Shown here: positions 34,230 to 43,794 of the stretch, piece by piece
Position numbering within the stretch: position 1 is the stretch's first letter
Layout of the letters: each line of letters opens with the position of its first letter
Assembly (NCBI GenBank): GCA_018064905.1
Contig: JAGHUJ010000023.1
Span: forward strand, 29,711 to 93,710
DNA from: Candidatus Treponema equifaecale
Lineage (GTDB): Bacteria > Spirochaetota > Spirochaetia > Treponematales > Treponemataceae
Reading direction: 5' to 3'
Length of the DNA: 64,000 bases
Translations under genes and position numbers: made by a program
Notes under the pieces: model-generated
The model's database searches: none
Told to the model about the DNA's origin: nothing
What the model saw: only the letters and a program-made list of their open reading frames with translations

Positions 34230-35192
34230 ATGATTAAAGCTCCTATTTCAGATAAAGATTTGCTCAAGCACCTGGATTCAATTCACAAGGATGAGATGAC
34301 TATTTTTGTTATGGCCGACGGTCAGTTCCGCGGTGCATTTTTTAACGGCACAAGACTTGTGAACCAGATGCGTGTTCAGCACAATCTGGGAATTTTGGAA
34401 ACAATGGTTTTGGGGCAGGCAATGCTCTGTGGCGCGCTTCTGGTTCCTACAATGAAAGGCAGAGAGCATCTTACCTTCAGATATGACACAAATGGTCCTG
34501 CTGCGGGATTTTCTGTTGAAGCTGATTCCACCGGTTATGTCCGCGGCTATCTTATGCAGAACCACATTCCAATCGATAAGCCTTTGGAAAACTGGGATTT
34601 GTCTCCGTTTCTTGGGGATGGAACTGTAACCATTTCCAGAATCGGTGAAGGAATGAAGCAGGCTCAGGTGGGTACTGTTGAAATCATGTACAAGAATATT
34701 GCAAAGGATCTGGCCTGGTATTTTGATCAGAGCGAGCAGACTCACACAGCCTTCAACACCAGCATTCAGTTTGATGAAAAGGGACGTGTAATCGGTGCCG
34801 GTGGAATGTTCATTCAGCACATGCCTGGAAACGGCGGCTATGCTAAGAAAGAAAATATTTCTGAGGAAGAAAGGCTCCATCAGGAAAGCGTGCTGATTCA
34901 GAAAGTTGAGAACGCCTTTACTGCAATGCCAAGCATCGGTAAATGGTTTGCTGACGGCGGTGACATGGAGGACGTGATCTACGGTCTTTTCCGTGAGTTC
35001 AACCCGTCGGCAGTTTTGAACCGTGACATTGTCTTTGACTGTCCTTGCAACATGGACTACTACGTTCAGCACATCAAGCATCTGCCAAAAGCCGAAGTGG
35101 AAGACATAATTGCCCACGACCCTGAACCAATTGAAGTAGTCTGCCATAATTGTGGAAGCAGTTATAAGATTATGAAAGATATGCTAAAATAA
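34230..35192 (+). CDS. hslO: Redox-regulated chaperone Hsp33
   Basis: A 320-residue cytoplasmic holdase chaperone activated by oxidation. The N-terminal domain contains GQAMLCGALLVPTMKGREHLTFRYDTNGPAAGFSVEADSTGYVRGYL. The C-terminal zinc switch is complete: CPCNMDYY (CxC) and VCHNCGSS (CxxC), joined by a 30-residue linker. It is followed after 16 bases by an RNA-binding protein gene. A stress-response pairing is plausible. Confidence 0.95.
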   Translation: MIKAPISDKDLLKHLDSIHKDEMTIFVMADGQFRGAFFNGTRLVNQMRVQHNLGILETMVLGQAMLCGALLVPTMKGREHLTFRYDTNGPAAGFSVEADSTGYVRGYLMQNHIPIDKPLENWDLSPFLGDGTVTISRIGEGMKQAQVGTVEIMYKNIAKDLAWYFDQSEQTHTAFNTSIQFDEKGRVIGAGGMFIQHMPGNGGYAKKENISEEERLHQESVLIQKVENAFTAMPSIGKWFADGGDMEDVIYGLFREFNPSAVLNRDIVFDCPCNMDYYVQHIKHLPKAEVEDIIAHDPEPIEVVCHNCGSSYKIMKDMLK

Positions 35193-35208
35193 AAATGAGG
35201 TATTAAAA

Positions 35209-35592
35209 ATGAAACTTTATGTAGGAAATTTGAGCTATAACACAACAGAAGAAACACTTAAGGAAGCTTTTTCAAACTACGCGGAGGTTGCTTCAGTTTC
35301 TTTGATTAAGGATAAATTCACGGAGCAGTCAAAGGGCTTTGGATTTGTAGAAATTGAAGACGAAATCAGAGCTGAGCGTGCCATTGGCGGAATGAACGGA
35401 AAGGAAATTGACGGCCGCAGAATCCGTGTAAGCGTTGCCACAGAAAAAACAGGAAAAAGTTCAGGCGGTGCAAGAAAATTCTTTAAGCGTGACGGAGATT
35501 CTTCTGAACGCCCTGCAAGACGAGAAGGCGGTTTTAAAAGAGAGGGCGGATTCAAACGTGAACGCCGTGAAAGAAAATCAGAAGAGTACTAA
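35209..35592 (+). CDS. RRM-type RNA-binding protein
   Basis: A 127-residue protein with one RRM (about 1-80). RNP2 is KLYVGNLSYN and RNP1 is KGFGFVEI. The tail is basic and Gly/Arg-rich (REGGFKREGGFKRERRERK). Such small RRM proteins are found in cyanobacteria and spirochaetes and may act as RNA chaperones. GAGGT is 9 bases upstream. Co-transcribed with hslO. Confidence 0.92.
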   Translation: MKLYVGNLSYNTTEETLKEAFSNYAEVASVSLIKDKFTEQSKGFGFVEIEDEIRAERAIGGMNGKEIDGRRIRVSVATEKTGKSSGGARKFFKRDGDSSERPARREGGFKREGGFKRERRERKSEEY

Positions 35593-35677
35593 TTCAGTTC
35601 ATCTTTAAGAATTGCGGTTTTTCTTTATTTTGTTTTGAATTTATCTTAAAATTCAACATAATGGACTTTTCTGCCGA

Positions 35678-35683
35678 TATAAT
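35678..35683 (+). promoter_or_regulatory. -10 box upstream of the SpoIIE-SpoIIE-STAS operon
   Basis: Perfect TATAAT 38 bases before the ATG at 35722. The best -35 candidate (TTCAAC, 35652-35657) has a 20-bp spacer, so the promoter may need an activator or another sigma factor. Confidence 0.45.
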
Positions 35684-35721
35684 ATGTAGAAAACTATCTC
35701 TTTCTTTTAAAAGGAGTGTAT

Positions 35722-37134
35722 ATGTATAAGGCCAGACGACGAGCTGCGTTGATTACTATCAATGTTATTGCCGCCATTTCATTCATCTTTATTGCGACCT
35801 ACCTTGCGCCACAGATCAGGCTTACGGACTACGTGGAATATTCCAACCTGTTCCCAATTGTAGTTACGTCAACTGTATTTGCCCTCCTTTTGTTTACAAG
35901 TATTACAATTTATTTGACTTACAAGGAGCGTATCGAAAAGCACGTAATGTCAAATGGTGCTACGGCTTATATCTCAAAATTTATTGAAAGGCTTCGTTTC
36001 TGCTATTCTCTGGATGATTTTAAGCTGGCTGTTGCTGAAATTCTGGAAGAGCAGGCTGACTGTGCCGTTCTTTATGTTGACCGTGATTCAAACTATGTTC
36101 TTTATAACAGTACTAGTAAGATGACGACTGATCCAAAAATTCTGGACAAGCTTGCTCAGAACTTTACTGCCAGCTGGCATGAACCTATAAACTTCTTTGG
36201 TGACAACCTTGGACTGGTTGAAGACCGTAAAAAGGCTCGTGGATTCTTCTTTGCCAGTGATGAGGAACATTTCTACATCTTCAACCGCTATACATATCTT
36301 TTTGACAGCGAAATTTATACAAAGCTCTATGAAGAGTTCTGTCGTTTCCAGAACCGTTCCCGCATCATTTCTTCTCTTTCTGAAATTTCTTCTCTTTCAA
36401 ATGAATGGGAACAGCTTGCTGATGCGCAGAAATCCTTCCTTCCACCAAAAATGCCTGAAATCAAGGGACTTCAGCTGGGTGCTTACTTCCGTCCTTTGAT
36501 CAACGTTTCCGGTGACTACTACACTGTTCTTCCAATCGACGAGCACAAGACTCTTCTCATGCTTGGTGACGTATCTGGTAAGGGGCTTGCTGCGGCTCTT
36601 GTAATGGGTCTGGTAATGAACACTGTTAAGATTAAGGAAAACAAGGAAGACTTGCCTGGAATGATCGTTGCTATTGACTCGGCTATCAAGAGCATGCATC
36701 TTCAGGATAAATATACTGTACTTTTCATTGGTATCGTTGATACTGAAAAAATGAAGATCACTTATGTAAATGCTTCCATGTCTGATCCTATCGTTGTAAC
36801 TCGTTCTCCTGAAGGTTACAGAATCAAGTCGCTTTCATCAAACTGTTCCATCGTTGGAATCATTCCTATTGATCTGGAGGATATCAAGGTTTCTGAGCAG
36901 AGACTTTTCTCTGGTGACCTGATTATGATGGCTTCAGACGGTATTTCTGAAGTAATGAATGAAGATAAAATTGAGTTGGGTGACACTCAGCTCTTTACAG
37001 ATACAATCAAGGCCAGCGCATCAAAGACTCCAGAGGAATTCATCAAAGATATGGTTGATCTCGTTATGTCTTACAATGCGGATACAAGGCTTCACGATGA
37101 CCTTACAATGCTCGTAGCAAAAATCCAGAGGTAA
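35722..37134 (+). CDS. Membrane SpoIIE-type phosphatase (RsbU-like) 1
   Basis: A 470-residue protein with two N-terminal membrane helices (about 9-30 and 42-65), a GAF-like middle region (about 90-220) and a C-terminal SpoIIE/PP2C domain (about 235-470): NVSGDYYTVLPI, MLGDVSGKGLAAALVMG, MASDGISEVMN and HDDLTMLVAKI hold the metal-binding Asp residues. The ATG at 35722 has AAGGAG 5 bases upstream. It should dephosphorylate a STAS anti-anti-sigma protein; the STAS gene at 39310 is two genes on in the same transcript. Confidence 0.93.
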   Translation: MYKARRRAALITINVIAAISFIFIATYLAPQIRLTDYVEYSNLFPIVVTSTVFALLLFTSITIYLTYKERIEKHVMSNGATAYISKFIERLRFCYSLDDFKLAVAEILEEQADCAVLYVDRDSNYVLYNSTSKMTTDPKILDKLAQNFTASWHEPINFFGDNLGLVEDRKKARGFFFASDEEHFYIFNRYTYLFDSEIYTKLYEEFCRFQNRSRIISSLSEISSLSNEWEQLADAQKSFLPPKMPEIKGLQLGAYFRPLINVSGDYYTVLPIDEHKTLLMLGDVSGKGLAAALVMGLVMNTVKIKENKEDLPGMIVAIDSAIKSMHLQDKYTVLFIGIVDTEKMKITYVNASMSDPIVVTRSPEGYRIKSLSSNCSIVGIIPIDLEDIKVSEQRLFSGDLIMMASDGISEVMNEDKIELGDTQLFTDTIKASASKTPEEFIKDMVDLVMSYNADTRLHDDLTMLVAKIQR

Positions 37135-37137
37135 CAG

Positions 37138-39297
37138 ATGATATACGCGGTTTTGAACATTGCTTTTACGCTTTTTCTTTCGTGGCTTGCCCTTTACACT
37201 GACTCAAAGACCGGTGGTGAAGGTTCCAGCCCTGTAATTTCACTTAACGTTCTTCTTGCTGCTGCCTGTGGTGTGCTTTCTGTTACAATTGCAACTTCTG
37301 GAACTGCACCAAGCAGCTTCACTTCTGTTATGGGTGAATTGGTTTATGCTCTCTTTGGCATCTACATAATCAATTTCAGTATTTACTGCATTATGTATCC
37401 GCTGGTTGAACGAAATCTTTTCATCAGACTTGCTGGTATCGGTGGTTCTGTCTGGTGTGTTTGGGCTGTATTCTTCCACTTTACTGGTGTTACAGTTACA
37501 AACTTCATCGGTCTTAACGTAGAATCTATGTCGATTTTCTACGGCAACCTTTCACGATTGCTTCCATATAACTGGTTCGACCTTTACCGTGCAATTATCT
37601 TTGTTGTTGTACCGGCTTTTGCCATTCTTATAATGCTCCTGCGTTCTGAAACCCGTGAAGGACGATTGGATCACCAGAAGACAATTCTTAATGCCATTGC
37701 CTGCTTCCTGGGTTGGGCTGGTCTGTTCGTAATCTCAAAGGCAAACAACCGTGTTGCAATGTTCTCAACCTTGTTCATGGCTCCTTTTGTACTTGCTCAG
37801 TGGGTTGTTGTTCGTGCGATTGTAATCAACTTCCTTTATGACATAAATTCTATCGGTGCATTCTTTGTAAGGGGATTTGCCTGTTATATCATTCCTGCAA
37901 TTATTGCCGGAATTGCATTTGCAGGACTCTGGCCAATTCATATGATGCATCCTGTTCGCTTCTATGTTTATCTTCTGGCTGTTATTTCTGCTCTGGTTGC
38001 CGCAACATACCAGTTCATCAAATTCTTTGACAGACGAGTTGGTTTCCGTACCCAGCAGTATGCGGCCCGGTTCGAGGAAGATCTTTCAAACTTCGACTTT
38101 TCTGATGACCCTGAAAACATTGTCCGAAACATGCAGGAAATCTTCAAGCGCAACATCGGTATGTCATTCATGCGTATTCTTATTGAAAGCGGAAACGAAG
38201 ATCTGGATTCTGTATATGATCTGCCTGAAGAAAAACACCTTAAGGTTTCAATCAAGGGCCGCTTGTTCGACTCGATTTTGAACCAGAATAAGCGTATTGT
38301 CTTGAAGAGCCAGGTTGAATCCAGCTTGCTTTATTCAAATATCCGTAAGGACTTGCTGGAGCTTTTTGCCAGCACAGGTTCAGATGCCATCATCATCTTG
38401 AATGAAGGTCGTCATATTCTTGGTTTGATTGTACTTGGTCAGAAATCCGGTGGAAACATCTACACTGATTACGATAATGAAGTATTTACAAAGCTTTATT
38501 CATACTTCTTCGTGCTTGGTTACTATATGAAGAACATTGGTAACCAGGATATCGTTGGTACTGTAAACCGTGAAATCCGTATGTCTGAGCAGATCATCGG
38601 ATCTATTCAGGGAAACATGGATCCAATCAAAAACAAGCGCTACGATTACGGTACTATGATGATTCACGCCCACAACATTGGTGGTGAGTTCATTGACTTG
38701 ATTAAGCTCAGTGAAGACCGCCACATCTTTGTAATGGGTGACCTTTCTGGTAAGGGTATTGCGGCTTCTATGTCCATGGTTATCGTTAAGTCTGTAATCC
38801 GAACCTTCTTGCAGGAAACAAAGGACTTTAAGCTTCTTGTTGAAAAGGTTAATCAGTTCATCCGTTACAATCTTCCAAAGGGAACTTTCTTTGAAGGTGT
38901 GTTCGGATTGATTGATTTTAATGAAAATACAATTTACTACATCAACTGTGCCGTTCCAGCTTTGTTCCTCTACAACCGTGCTTACAACAACGTAATGGAA
39001 ATTCAGGGAGAAGGGCATGTTTTGGGCTTCGTAAAGGATATTGGACCTTATCTAAAAGTAAAGAAGGTTAAGCTCAATCCTGGTGACGTTGTTTTTGCTG
39101 TAACAGACGGTATTTTGGATTCCAAGTCCCTTCGTGGTGAACCTTTTGGCAAGGACCGTGTTCAGAAGGCTATTGCTGAAAATACATCTGTTTCTGCTGA
39201 AAATATGGCTCGTGCCGCTTACGATTCGTTGATCAACTTCCTTTCAAAAGAACTTGATGATGACGTAAGTATTTTCTCTCTGAAACTTTTGAAATAG
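37138..39297 (+). CDS. Polytopic SpoIIE-type phosphatase (RsbU-like) 2
   Basis: A 719-residue protein. The N-terminal ~300 residues contain about eight membrane helices of an unrecognised sensor, then a cytoplasmic GAF-like segment (about 315-450), then the SpoIIE domain (about 475-719) with GGEFIDLIKLSEDRHIFVMGDLSGKGIAASMSM, AVTDGILDSKS and LDDDVSIFSLKLL. It starts 3 bases after the preceding phosphatase gene and ends 12 bases before the STAS gene. Two different sensors feeding one STAS target is the simplest reading. Confidence 0.92.
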   Translation: MIYAVLNIAFTLFLSWLALYTDSKTGGEGSSPVISLNVLLAAACGVLSVTIATSGTAPSSFTSVMGELVYALFGIYIINFSIYCIMYPLVERNLFIRLAGIGGSVWCVWAVFFHFTGVTVTNFIGLNVESMSIFYGNLSRLLPYNWFDLYRAIIFVVVPAFAILIMLLRSETREGRLDHQKTILNAIACFLGWAGLFVISKANNRVAMFSTLFMAPFVLAQWVVVRAIVINFLYDINSIGAFFVRGFACYIIPAIIAGIAFAGLWPIHMMHPVRFYVYLLAVISALVAATYQFIKFFDRRVGFRTQQYAARFEEDLSNFDFSDDPENIVRNMQEIFKRNIGMSFMRILIESGNEDLDSVYDLPEEKHLKVSIKGRLFDSILNQNKRIVLKSQVESSLLYSNIRKDLLELFASTGSDAIIILNEGRHILGLIVLGQKSGGNIYTDYDNEVFTKLYSYFFVLGYYMKNIGNQDIVGTVNREIRMSEQIIGSIQGNMDPIKNKRYDYGTMMIHAHNIGGEFIDLIKLSEDRHIFVMGDLSGKGIAASMSMVIVKSVIRTFLQETKDFKLLVEKVNQFIRYNLPKGTFFEGVFGLIDFNENTIYYINCAVPALFLYNRAYNNVMEIQGEGHVLGFVKDIGPYLKVKKVKLNPGDVVFAVTDGILDSKSLRGEPFGKDRVQKAIAENTSVSAENMARAAYDSLINFLSKELDDDVSIFSLKLLK

Positions 39298-39309
39298 GAG
39301 ACTAGAAAA

Positions 39310-39636
39310 ATGGATGCTCTTTCGATTACTGAAAAAAACGGTGCCAACTATATTCTTTATGAATTGGCTGGGGCAATTACCACATATACTTCTGCAGAAT
39401 TGCAGGAAAAAGCTTTTGAACAGATAAAGCGCACAAATCTTGTATTCGACCTTTCTGATGTGGAGGAAATTGATTCTGTTGGTGTTGGGCTTGTAATGGC
39501 TACTTTTAATGATGCAGAAGATGCAGGCCGCAAGCTTTATCTGATGAATCCTTCACCTGCTGTCCGACAGGCCATTGAAGATACTGGATTCTACAACATT
39601 TTCCATTTCATTCACTCTGTAACTGAGATGATTTAA
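39310..39636 (+). CDS. STAS-domain anti-sigma factor antagonist
   Basis: A 108-residue single STAS domain of the RsbV/SpoIIAA type. The phospho-acceptor region reads FDLSDVEEIDSVGVGLVMAT, with Ser in the usual D-S-x-G motif. When unphosphorylated, such proteins bind an anti-sigma kinase and free the sigma factor. Neither an RsbW-type kinase nor a cognate sigma gene is adjacent. AGGAG lies 9 bases upstream, in the end of the previous gene. Confidence 0.92.
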   Translation: MDALSITEKNGANYILYELAGAITTYTSAELQEKAFEQIKRTNLVFDLSDVEEIDSVGVGLVMATFNDAEDAGRKLYLMNPSPAVRQAIEDTGFYNIFHFIHSVTEMI

Positions 39637-39657
39637 GTTTGTTGTATTTATAAGCAG

Positions 39658-39698
39658 GCGGTAGTTGAGAAAATCTGAACTGCCGCTTATTTTTTTTG
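39658..39698 (+). terminator. Terminator of the SpoIIE-STAS operon
   Basis: Stem GCGGTAGTT/AACTGCCGC (one G-U pair), 11-nt loop, then TTATTTTTTTTG. It ends at the ribosome-binding site of the next gene. Confidence 0.85.
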
Positions 39699-39707
39699 AG
39701 GTAAACT

Positions 39708-40478
39708 ATGAAAAAAAACATATTTGCAATTATTTTGATGGGACTTATGGCGGCAGGTTTTGCAAGGACTTCTCCAGAGGTTGAAAAACTTGGTCGGGTG
39801 CTTTCATCAATGAGTCAGCGTGCAAAGGATGCAATTCCAAACGGAAATCCTGAAGAATTTCTTGCCGACTTGCATATGGTTTTGGAATCTGAAAAACAGT
39901 TTTCTTCTGCTGATTTGTCGCCATTTTATTTGATAGATAAAAAACATACAGTTAGCGCAGATTATGTTCCAAAAGGACTTATTTCTCTGGTAAAAAACAA
40001 CGACTATTACATCAACAAAAACAATCTAAGCCTTCGTCCTGAAGCTTTTGAAGCCTTGAAGACTCTGGCACAGGCCGCAAAAAAAGACGGAATCATGCTG
40101 ACAGTAAGTTCAACCTACAGAAGCTACGACTATCAGAAAAATCTGTTTGATTACTGGGTAAAGGTTGATGGTCTTGAAGAAGCGGAGCGGGAGAGTGCAA
40201 GACCTGGAACAAGTCAGCATCAGCTGGGACTGGCTCTGGATTTTGCACCAGTTGACGATGCCTTTGATAAAACTGCTGCAGGTGCATGGGTTTACAAGAA
40301 TGCTGCAAAATACGGCTGGAGTTTGAGTTTTCCAAAAGGCTATGAGGATGTAACCGGCTACCGCTGGGAATGCTGGCATTTCAGATATGTTGGCGTGGAA
40401 GCCTGCAATTTTCAGAAAAAGTGGTTCAGTGACGTGCAGCAGTTTATGCTGGAGTTTATAGAAGAATGGAAAAAGTAG
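39708..40478 (+). CDS. VanY-type D-alanyl-D-alanine carboxypeptidase (M15)
   Basis: A 256-residue exported peptidase of family M15B, trimming the terminal D-Ala of peptidoglycan stems. Signal peptide MKKNIFAIILMGLMAAGFA. Zinc and catalytic motifs: STYRSYDYQKNLF, PGTSQHQLGLALDF (SxHxxGxAxD) and GYRWECWHFRYVG (ExWHxRY). A helical part of about 90 residues precedes the catalytic domain. GAGGT lies 7 bases before the ATG. The terminator of the previous operon immediately precedes, so it may rely on read-through or a hidden promoter. Confidence 0.93.
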   Translation: MKKNIFAIILMGLMAAGFARTSPEVEKLGRVLSSMSQRAKDAIPNGNPEEFLADLHMVLESEKQFSSADLSPFYLIDKKHTVSADYVPKGLISLVKNNDYYINKNNLSLRPEAFEALKTLAQAAKKDGIMLTVSSTYRSYDYQKNLFDYWVKVDGLEEAERESARPGTSQHQLGLALDFAPVDDAFDKTAAGAWVYKNAAKYGWSLSFPKGYEDVTGYRWECWHFRYVGVEACNFQKKWFSDVQQFMLEFIEEWKK

Positions 40479-40492
40479 TGTAATCTACAGAC

Positions 40493-40523
40493 AAAAAAAG
40501 GTGGTTGAGCCTGCTCAACCACC
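40493..40523 (-). terminator. leuS terminator made from a dispersed palindrome
   Basis: On the minus strand GGTGGTTGAGC/GCTCAACCACC (11-bp stem, 40500-40523) is followed by seven T (40493-40499). The arms match the GGTGGTT..AACCACC repeat family found at 2595, 21335, 44743 and 63373. Confidence 0.75.
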
Positions 40524-40554
40524 GCGGAAGTTTTGCCTAACCACCTTTTTAATG

Positions 40555-40606
40555 AAAACAGCTGCGCTGATTGAGCTTGTCGAAATCACTGCAGCTGTTT
40601 TTGTTT
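40555..40606 (+). terminator. Terminator after the VanY gene
   Basis: AAAACAGCTGC and GCAGCTGTTTT form an 11-bp stem; the loop contains another palindromic repeat (ATTGAGCTTGTCGAAATCA). The T-rich end TTTTTGTTTTTT reaches the leuS stop codon at 40608. Confidence 0.7.
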
Positions 40607-40607
40607 T

Positions 40608-43151
40608 TTACTTAACTACAACGTTAACAAGTTTTCCAGGTACAACAATAAGCTTTGCAACTGTCTTTCCTTCTGTGAACTTTTTGAAACCTTCGGTTTC
40701 TTTTGCCATTGCTTCAAGAGTTGCACTGTCTGCGTCTGCTGCAGCTTCGAACTTGTCGCGGAGCTTACCGTTGATCATTACAGGATATTCTTTTGAATCT
40801 TCCTTGCAGAATTCTTCGCTGAATTCTGGCCATTTTTCGTAAGCGTTTGATTCTTTGTGACCGAGTTTTTCCCACAATTCTTCACCAAGGTGTGGTGCGT
40901 ATGGAGAAAGCATCAGTACGAATCCTTCCCACATAGCTTTTGGAAGTGAATCAAATTTGCTTGCTTCGTTGATGAAAATCATCATCTGTGAAATGGCAAC
41001 GTTAAAGTCCAGATTGTTTGTATCTTCTGTTACCTTTTTTACAGTTTTTGCATAAGTCTTGCGAAGAGCTGCCAGATCTTTGTCCAGCTTGCCCTTAATG
41101 TCAATGTCAGTCATTGGTTTTTCAGAAACGTTCCAGATTTTATCGAGGAAGCGGTTTACACCAATGAGTCCCTGTGTATTCCATGGCTTAGAAACTGTAA
41201 GTGGTCCCATGAACATTTCATACATGCGAACTGAGTCGGCTCCGTAGTTCTGAATCATTTCGTCAGGATTTACAACATTTTTGAGCGACTTAGACATTTT
41301 TGCAATTACGCGTTCCAGTTCTTCACCGTCGTCCTTTGCAAAATATTTTCCGTCTTTTTCTTCAACCATATCAACTGCAACCAGAGACTTTGTTTTTCTC
41401 TGGAATGCAAATGAAGTAATCATACCCTGGTTGATCAGGCGCTGGAATGGTTCTTTTGTAGAAACTACACCGCAATCATAGAGAACCTTGTGCCAGAAGC
41501 GAGAGTAGAGCAGGTGAAGTACTGCGTGTTCAGCACCACCAACATAAAGATCAACAGGCATCCAGTAAGATTCCTTTGCCTTGTCTGCAAAAGTTGCTGT
41601 GTTCTGTGGATCAATGTAGCGAAGATAGTACCAGCAAGAACCAGCCCACTGAGGCATTGTGTTTGTTTCACGCTTTGAATCTGCTCCACATTCAGGACAC
41701 TTGCAGTTAACCCATGAATCAATTCCAGCCAGTGGAGATTCACCAGTACCAGTTGGCTGATAAGTCTTAACGTTTGGCAATTCCAATGGAAGCTGATCCT
41801 CTGGAACTGGAACAATGCCGCATTTTGGACAGTGTACAAGAGGAATTGGTTCACCCCAGTATCTCTGGCGGCTGAATACCCAGTCACGGAGCTTATAGTT
41901 TACAGCCTTTTTACCGATTCCCTCTTCAGCAAGGAATTCAAGCATTTTTGCAATGGCATCTTTTTTGTTGAGGCCGTCAAGGAATTCAGAATTAACGTGG
42001 ATTCCGTCTTCAGTCCATGCCTGAGTCTGAACATCAACTTCGCTCTTCAAAACTTCAATGATTGGAAGATTGAATTTCTTTGCAAAATCCCAGTCGCGAG
42101 TATCGTGAGCAGGAACGGCCATGATTGCACCAGTTCCGTAAGAAATCAAAACATAGTCAGCAACCCAGATTGGAATGAGTTTTCCGTTTACAGGATTTAC
42201 AGCATAGCTTCCAGAGAAAACACCAGTCTTGTCTTTTGCAAGGTCAGTGCGTTCAAGGTCTGATTTTTTTGCAGCCTGTTCCCGGTATGCAGCAACAGCT
42301 TCCTTCTGCTCTGGAGTTGTAAGGCGTTCAATAAGAGGATGTTCTGGAGAAACACCCATGTAAGTAGCACCAAACAAAGTGTCACAGCGAGTTGTATAAA
42401 CTGTGAGCAGGTCAGAAGTAGCTTTTCCGTCTTTGTCAGCGATTGCAAAGTTAACTTCAGCACCTTCTGAGCGGCCGATCCAGTTTCTCTGCATTGCCTT
42501 TACTGATTCAGGCCAGTCCAGAGTAGCCAGGTCTTCAAGAAGTTTTTCAGCATAGGCTGTGATCTTTAAAATCCACTGGCGGATAACTTTATGTGTTACC
42601 TGAGCGCCACAACGGTCACAGTGACCTTCTTTTACTTCTTCGTTTGCAAGACCTGTCAGACAGCTTGGACACCAGTTGATTGGAGTTTCAGCTTCGTAAG
42701 CAAGACCTTTTTTGTACAGCTGAAGGAAAATCCACTGAGTCCATTTGTAGTAGTCCGAGTTACATGTACGGATTTCGCGGTCCCAGTCATAAGAAAATCC
42801 CAAAGCCTTGATCTGTTCAGTAAAGTGAGCAATGTTTGCGTTTGTTGTTGTAGCTGGATGAGTTCCAGTCTTGATTGCATAGTTTTCAGCAGGCAAACCA
42901 AAAGCATCGTAGCCCATTGGATGAAGGACATTGTAGCCGTTCATGCGCAAAAATCGTGAGTAAATATCAGTAGCAGTGTAGCCTTCAGGGTGACCAACAT
43001 GGAGACCAGCTCCCGAAGGATAAGGGAACATGTCCAGAATGTATCTGCGTTTTTCTTTTGGAACGCTTGGATCTTCCTTAGCTTTAAAAGTCTTGTGCTC
43101 GTCCCAATATTTCTGCCATTTAGGCTCAATGTTTTTGAATGGGTATGCCAT
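40608..43151 (-). CDS. leuS: Leucyl-tRNA synthetase
   Basis: An 847-residue class I synthetase, normal bacterial length. HIGH appears as [14 protein letters not shown] and the catalytic loop as KMSKSLKN. The zinc-ribbon Cys motif ([19 protein letters not shown]) and the editing domain (CP1, with [19 protein letters not shown]) are intact. A second Cys cluster ([14 protein letters not shown]) is also present. ATG 43151 is preferred because AGGAG lies 9 bases upstream; the frame extends to TTG 43160. Transcribed alone. Confidence 0.97.
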   Translation of the reverse strand: MAYPFKNIEPKWQKYWDEHKTFKAKEDPSVPKEKRRYILDMFPYPSGAGLHVGHPEGYTATDIYSRFLRMNGYNVLHPMGYDAFGLPAENYAIKTGTHPATTTNANIAHFTEQIKALGFSYDWDREIRTCNSDYYKWTQWIFLQLYKKGLAYEAETPINWCPSCLTGLANEEVKEGHCDRCGAQVTHKVIRQWILKITAYAEKLLEDLATLDWPESVKAMQRNWIGRSEGAEVNFAIADKDGKATSDLLTVYTTRCDTLFGATYMGVSPEHPLIERLTTPEQKEAVAAYREQAAKKSDLERTDLAKDKTGVFSGSYAVNPVNGKLIPIWVADYVLISYGTGAIMAVPAHDTRDWDFAKKFNLPIIEVLKSEVDVQTQAWTEDGIHVNSEFLDGLNKKDAIAKMLEFLAEEGIGKKAVNYKLRDWVFSRQRYWGEPIPLVHCPKCGIVPVPEDQLPLELPNVKTYQPTGTGESPLAGIDSWVNCKCPECGADSKRETNTMPQWAGSCWYYLRYIDPQNTATFADKAKESYWMPVDLYVGGAEHAVLHLLYSRFWHKVLYDCGVVSTKEPFQRLINQGMITSFAFQRKTKSLVAVDMVEEKDGKYFAKDDGEELERVIAKMSKSLKNVVNPDEMIQNYGADSVRMYEMFMGPLTVSKPWNTQGLIGVNRFLDKIWNVSEKPMTDIDIKGKLDKDLAALRKTYAKTVKKVTEDTNNLDFNVAISQMMIFINEASKFDSLPKAMWEGFVLMLSPYAPHLGEELWEKLGHKESNAYEKWPEFSEEFCKEDSKEYPVMINGKLRDKFEAAADADSATLEAMAKETEGFKKFTEGKTVAKLIVVPGKLVNVVVK

Positions 43152-43254
43152 TTTATGCAACTCCTGTATGTGCCGCCAGCGCGGAAAATAATTACAAAAT
43201 GTGTTCTATTATTATATCAATTTGCCGAAATGTTGAAAATATGGTGAATAAAGG

Positions 43255-43387
43255 TGGGGCTTACGGCAACAAGTTGCCGTCGCTACGTCCAGGGTTCCGC
43301 TGTCGCTCCATTCCTCCGCTGCGCTACGGAACGCCGCCCTTCCCATCGCTAAGCCGTTCAGCAGTCAGCACTTGGATCACCTGAACC
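43255..43387. repeat. GC-rich palindromic block next to the AT-rich array
   Basis: Includes TTACGGCAACAAGTTGCCGT (an inverted repeat around CAACAAGTTG) and TCCGCTGCGCTACGGAACG. Base composition contrasts with the flanking AT-rich DNA. It resembles the GC-rich inserts in earP and the region at 44600-44670. Confidence 0.55.
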
Positions 43388-43717
43388 TGTATATATTTCT
43401 GCGGCAAGTCTGAATATATATACAAATTTTACAAGCCATGGCAGCCTGTTTACCTGAAATGTATATATATTTTGGTGAACTTGCAGAAATATATACAAAA
43501 TTGGTTCATTGTTACTGTGAATCAGGCTGGAAATGTATATATTTTTCTCGCAACCAAGAAAAATATATACACATCTGAAAGAATCCTTCCTCTGTTTTCA
43601 CGGATTTTGTATATATTTCCAGCCTTTGTTCTGATATATATGCATTTTCCTCATTTCAAACCCCTCTGATGCCTGAAAACTGTATATATTTTTACAAATG
43701 TTGTTCCTCTATATACA
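43388..43717. repeat. Phased array of alternating TGTATATATTT / AAATATATACA motifs
   Basis: Ten copies in alternating orientation. Forward motifs start at 43388, 43460, 43534, 43608 and 43681; reverse motifs end at 43424, 43497, 43571, 43644 and 43717. Successive outer ends are 36 or 37 bp apart throughout. Each forward/reverse pair encloses 14-18 different bases and can form a hairpin of 37-38 nt; the third pair is a perfect 15-bp stem around CGCAACCA. Pairs are separated by 35-36 bp of unique sequence, giving a 72-74 bp period. Forward copies are usually preceded by CCTGAA or a similar string. It lies 78 bases upstream of the gene at 43795. Function unknown. Confidence 0.85.
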
Positions 43718-43794
43718 TTTTTGAAAAAATCTAAACTTTTCCTAGCCGATGCTTACTTGTTTTGCTTATATTTAATAGGTACACAGGAGGAAAA

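Noticed and set aside
34278-35147. 289-residue minus-strand reading frame opposite hslO
   Set aside because: Long but antisense to a clear Hsp33 with all motifs; no ribosome-binding site or recognisable domain.
43388-43717. CRISPR array
   Set aside because: The recurring motif is only about 11 bp, AT-only in its core and alternates in orientation; the gaps alternate between 14-18 and 35-36 bp. No cas genes are in the window.
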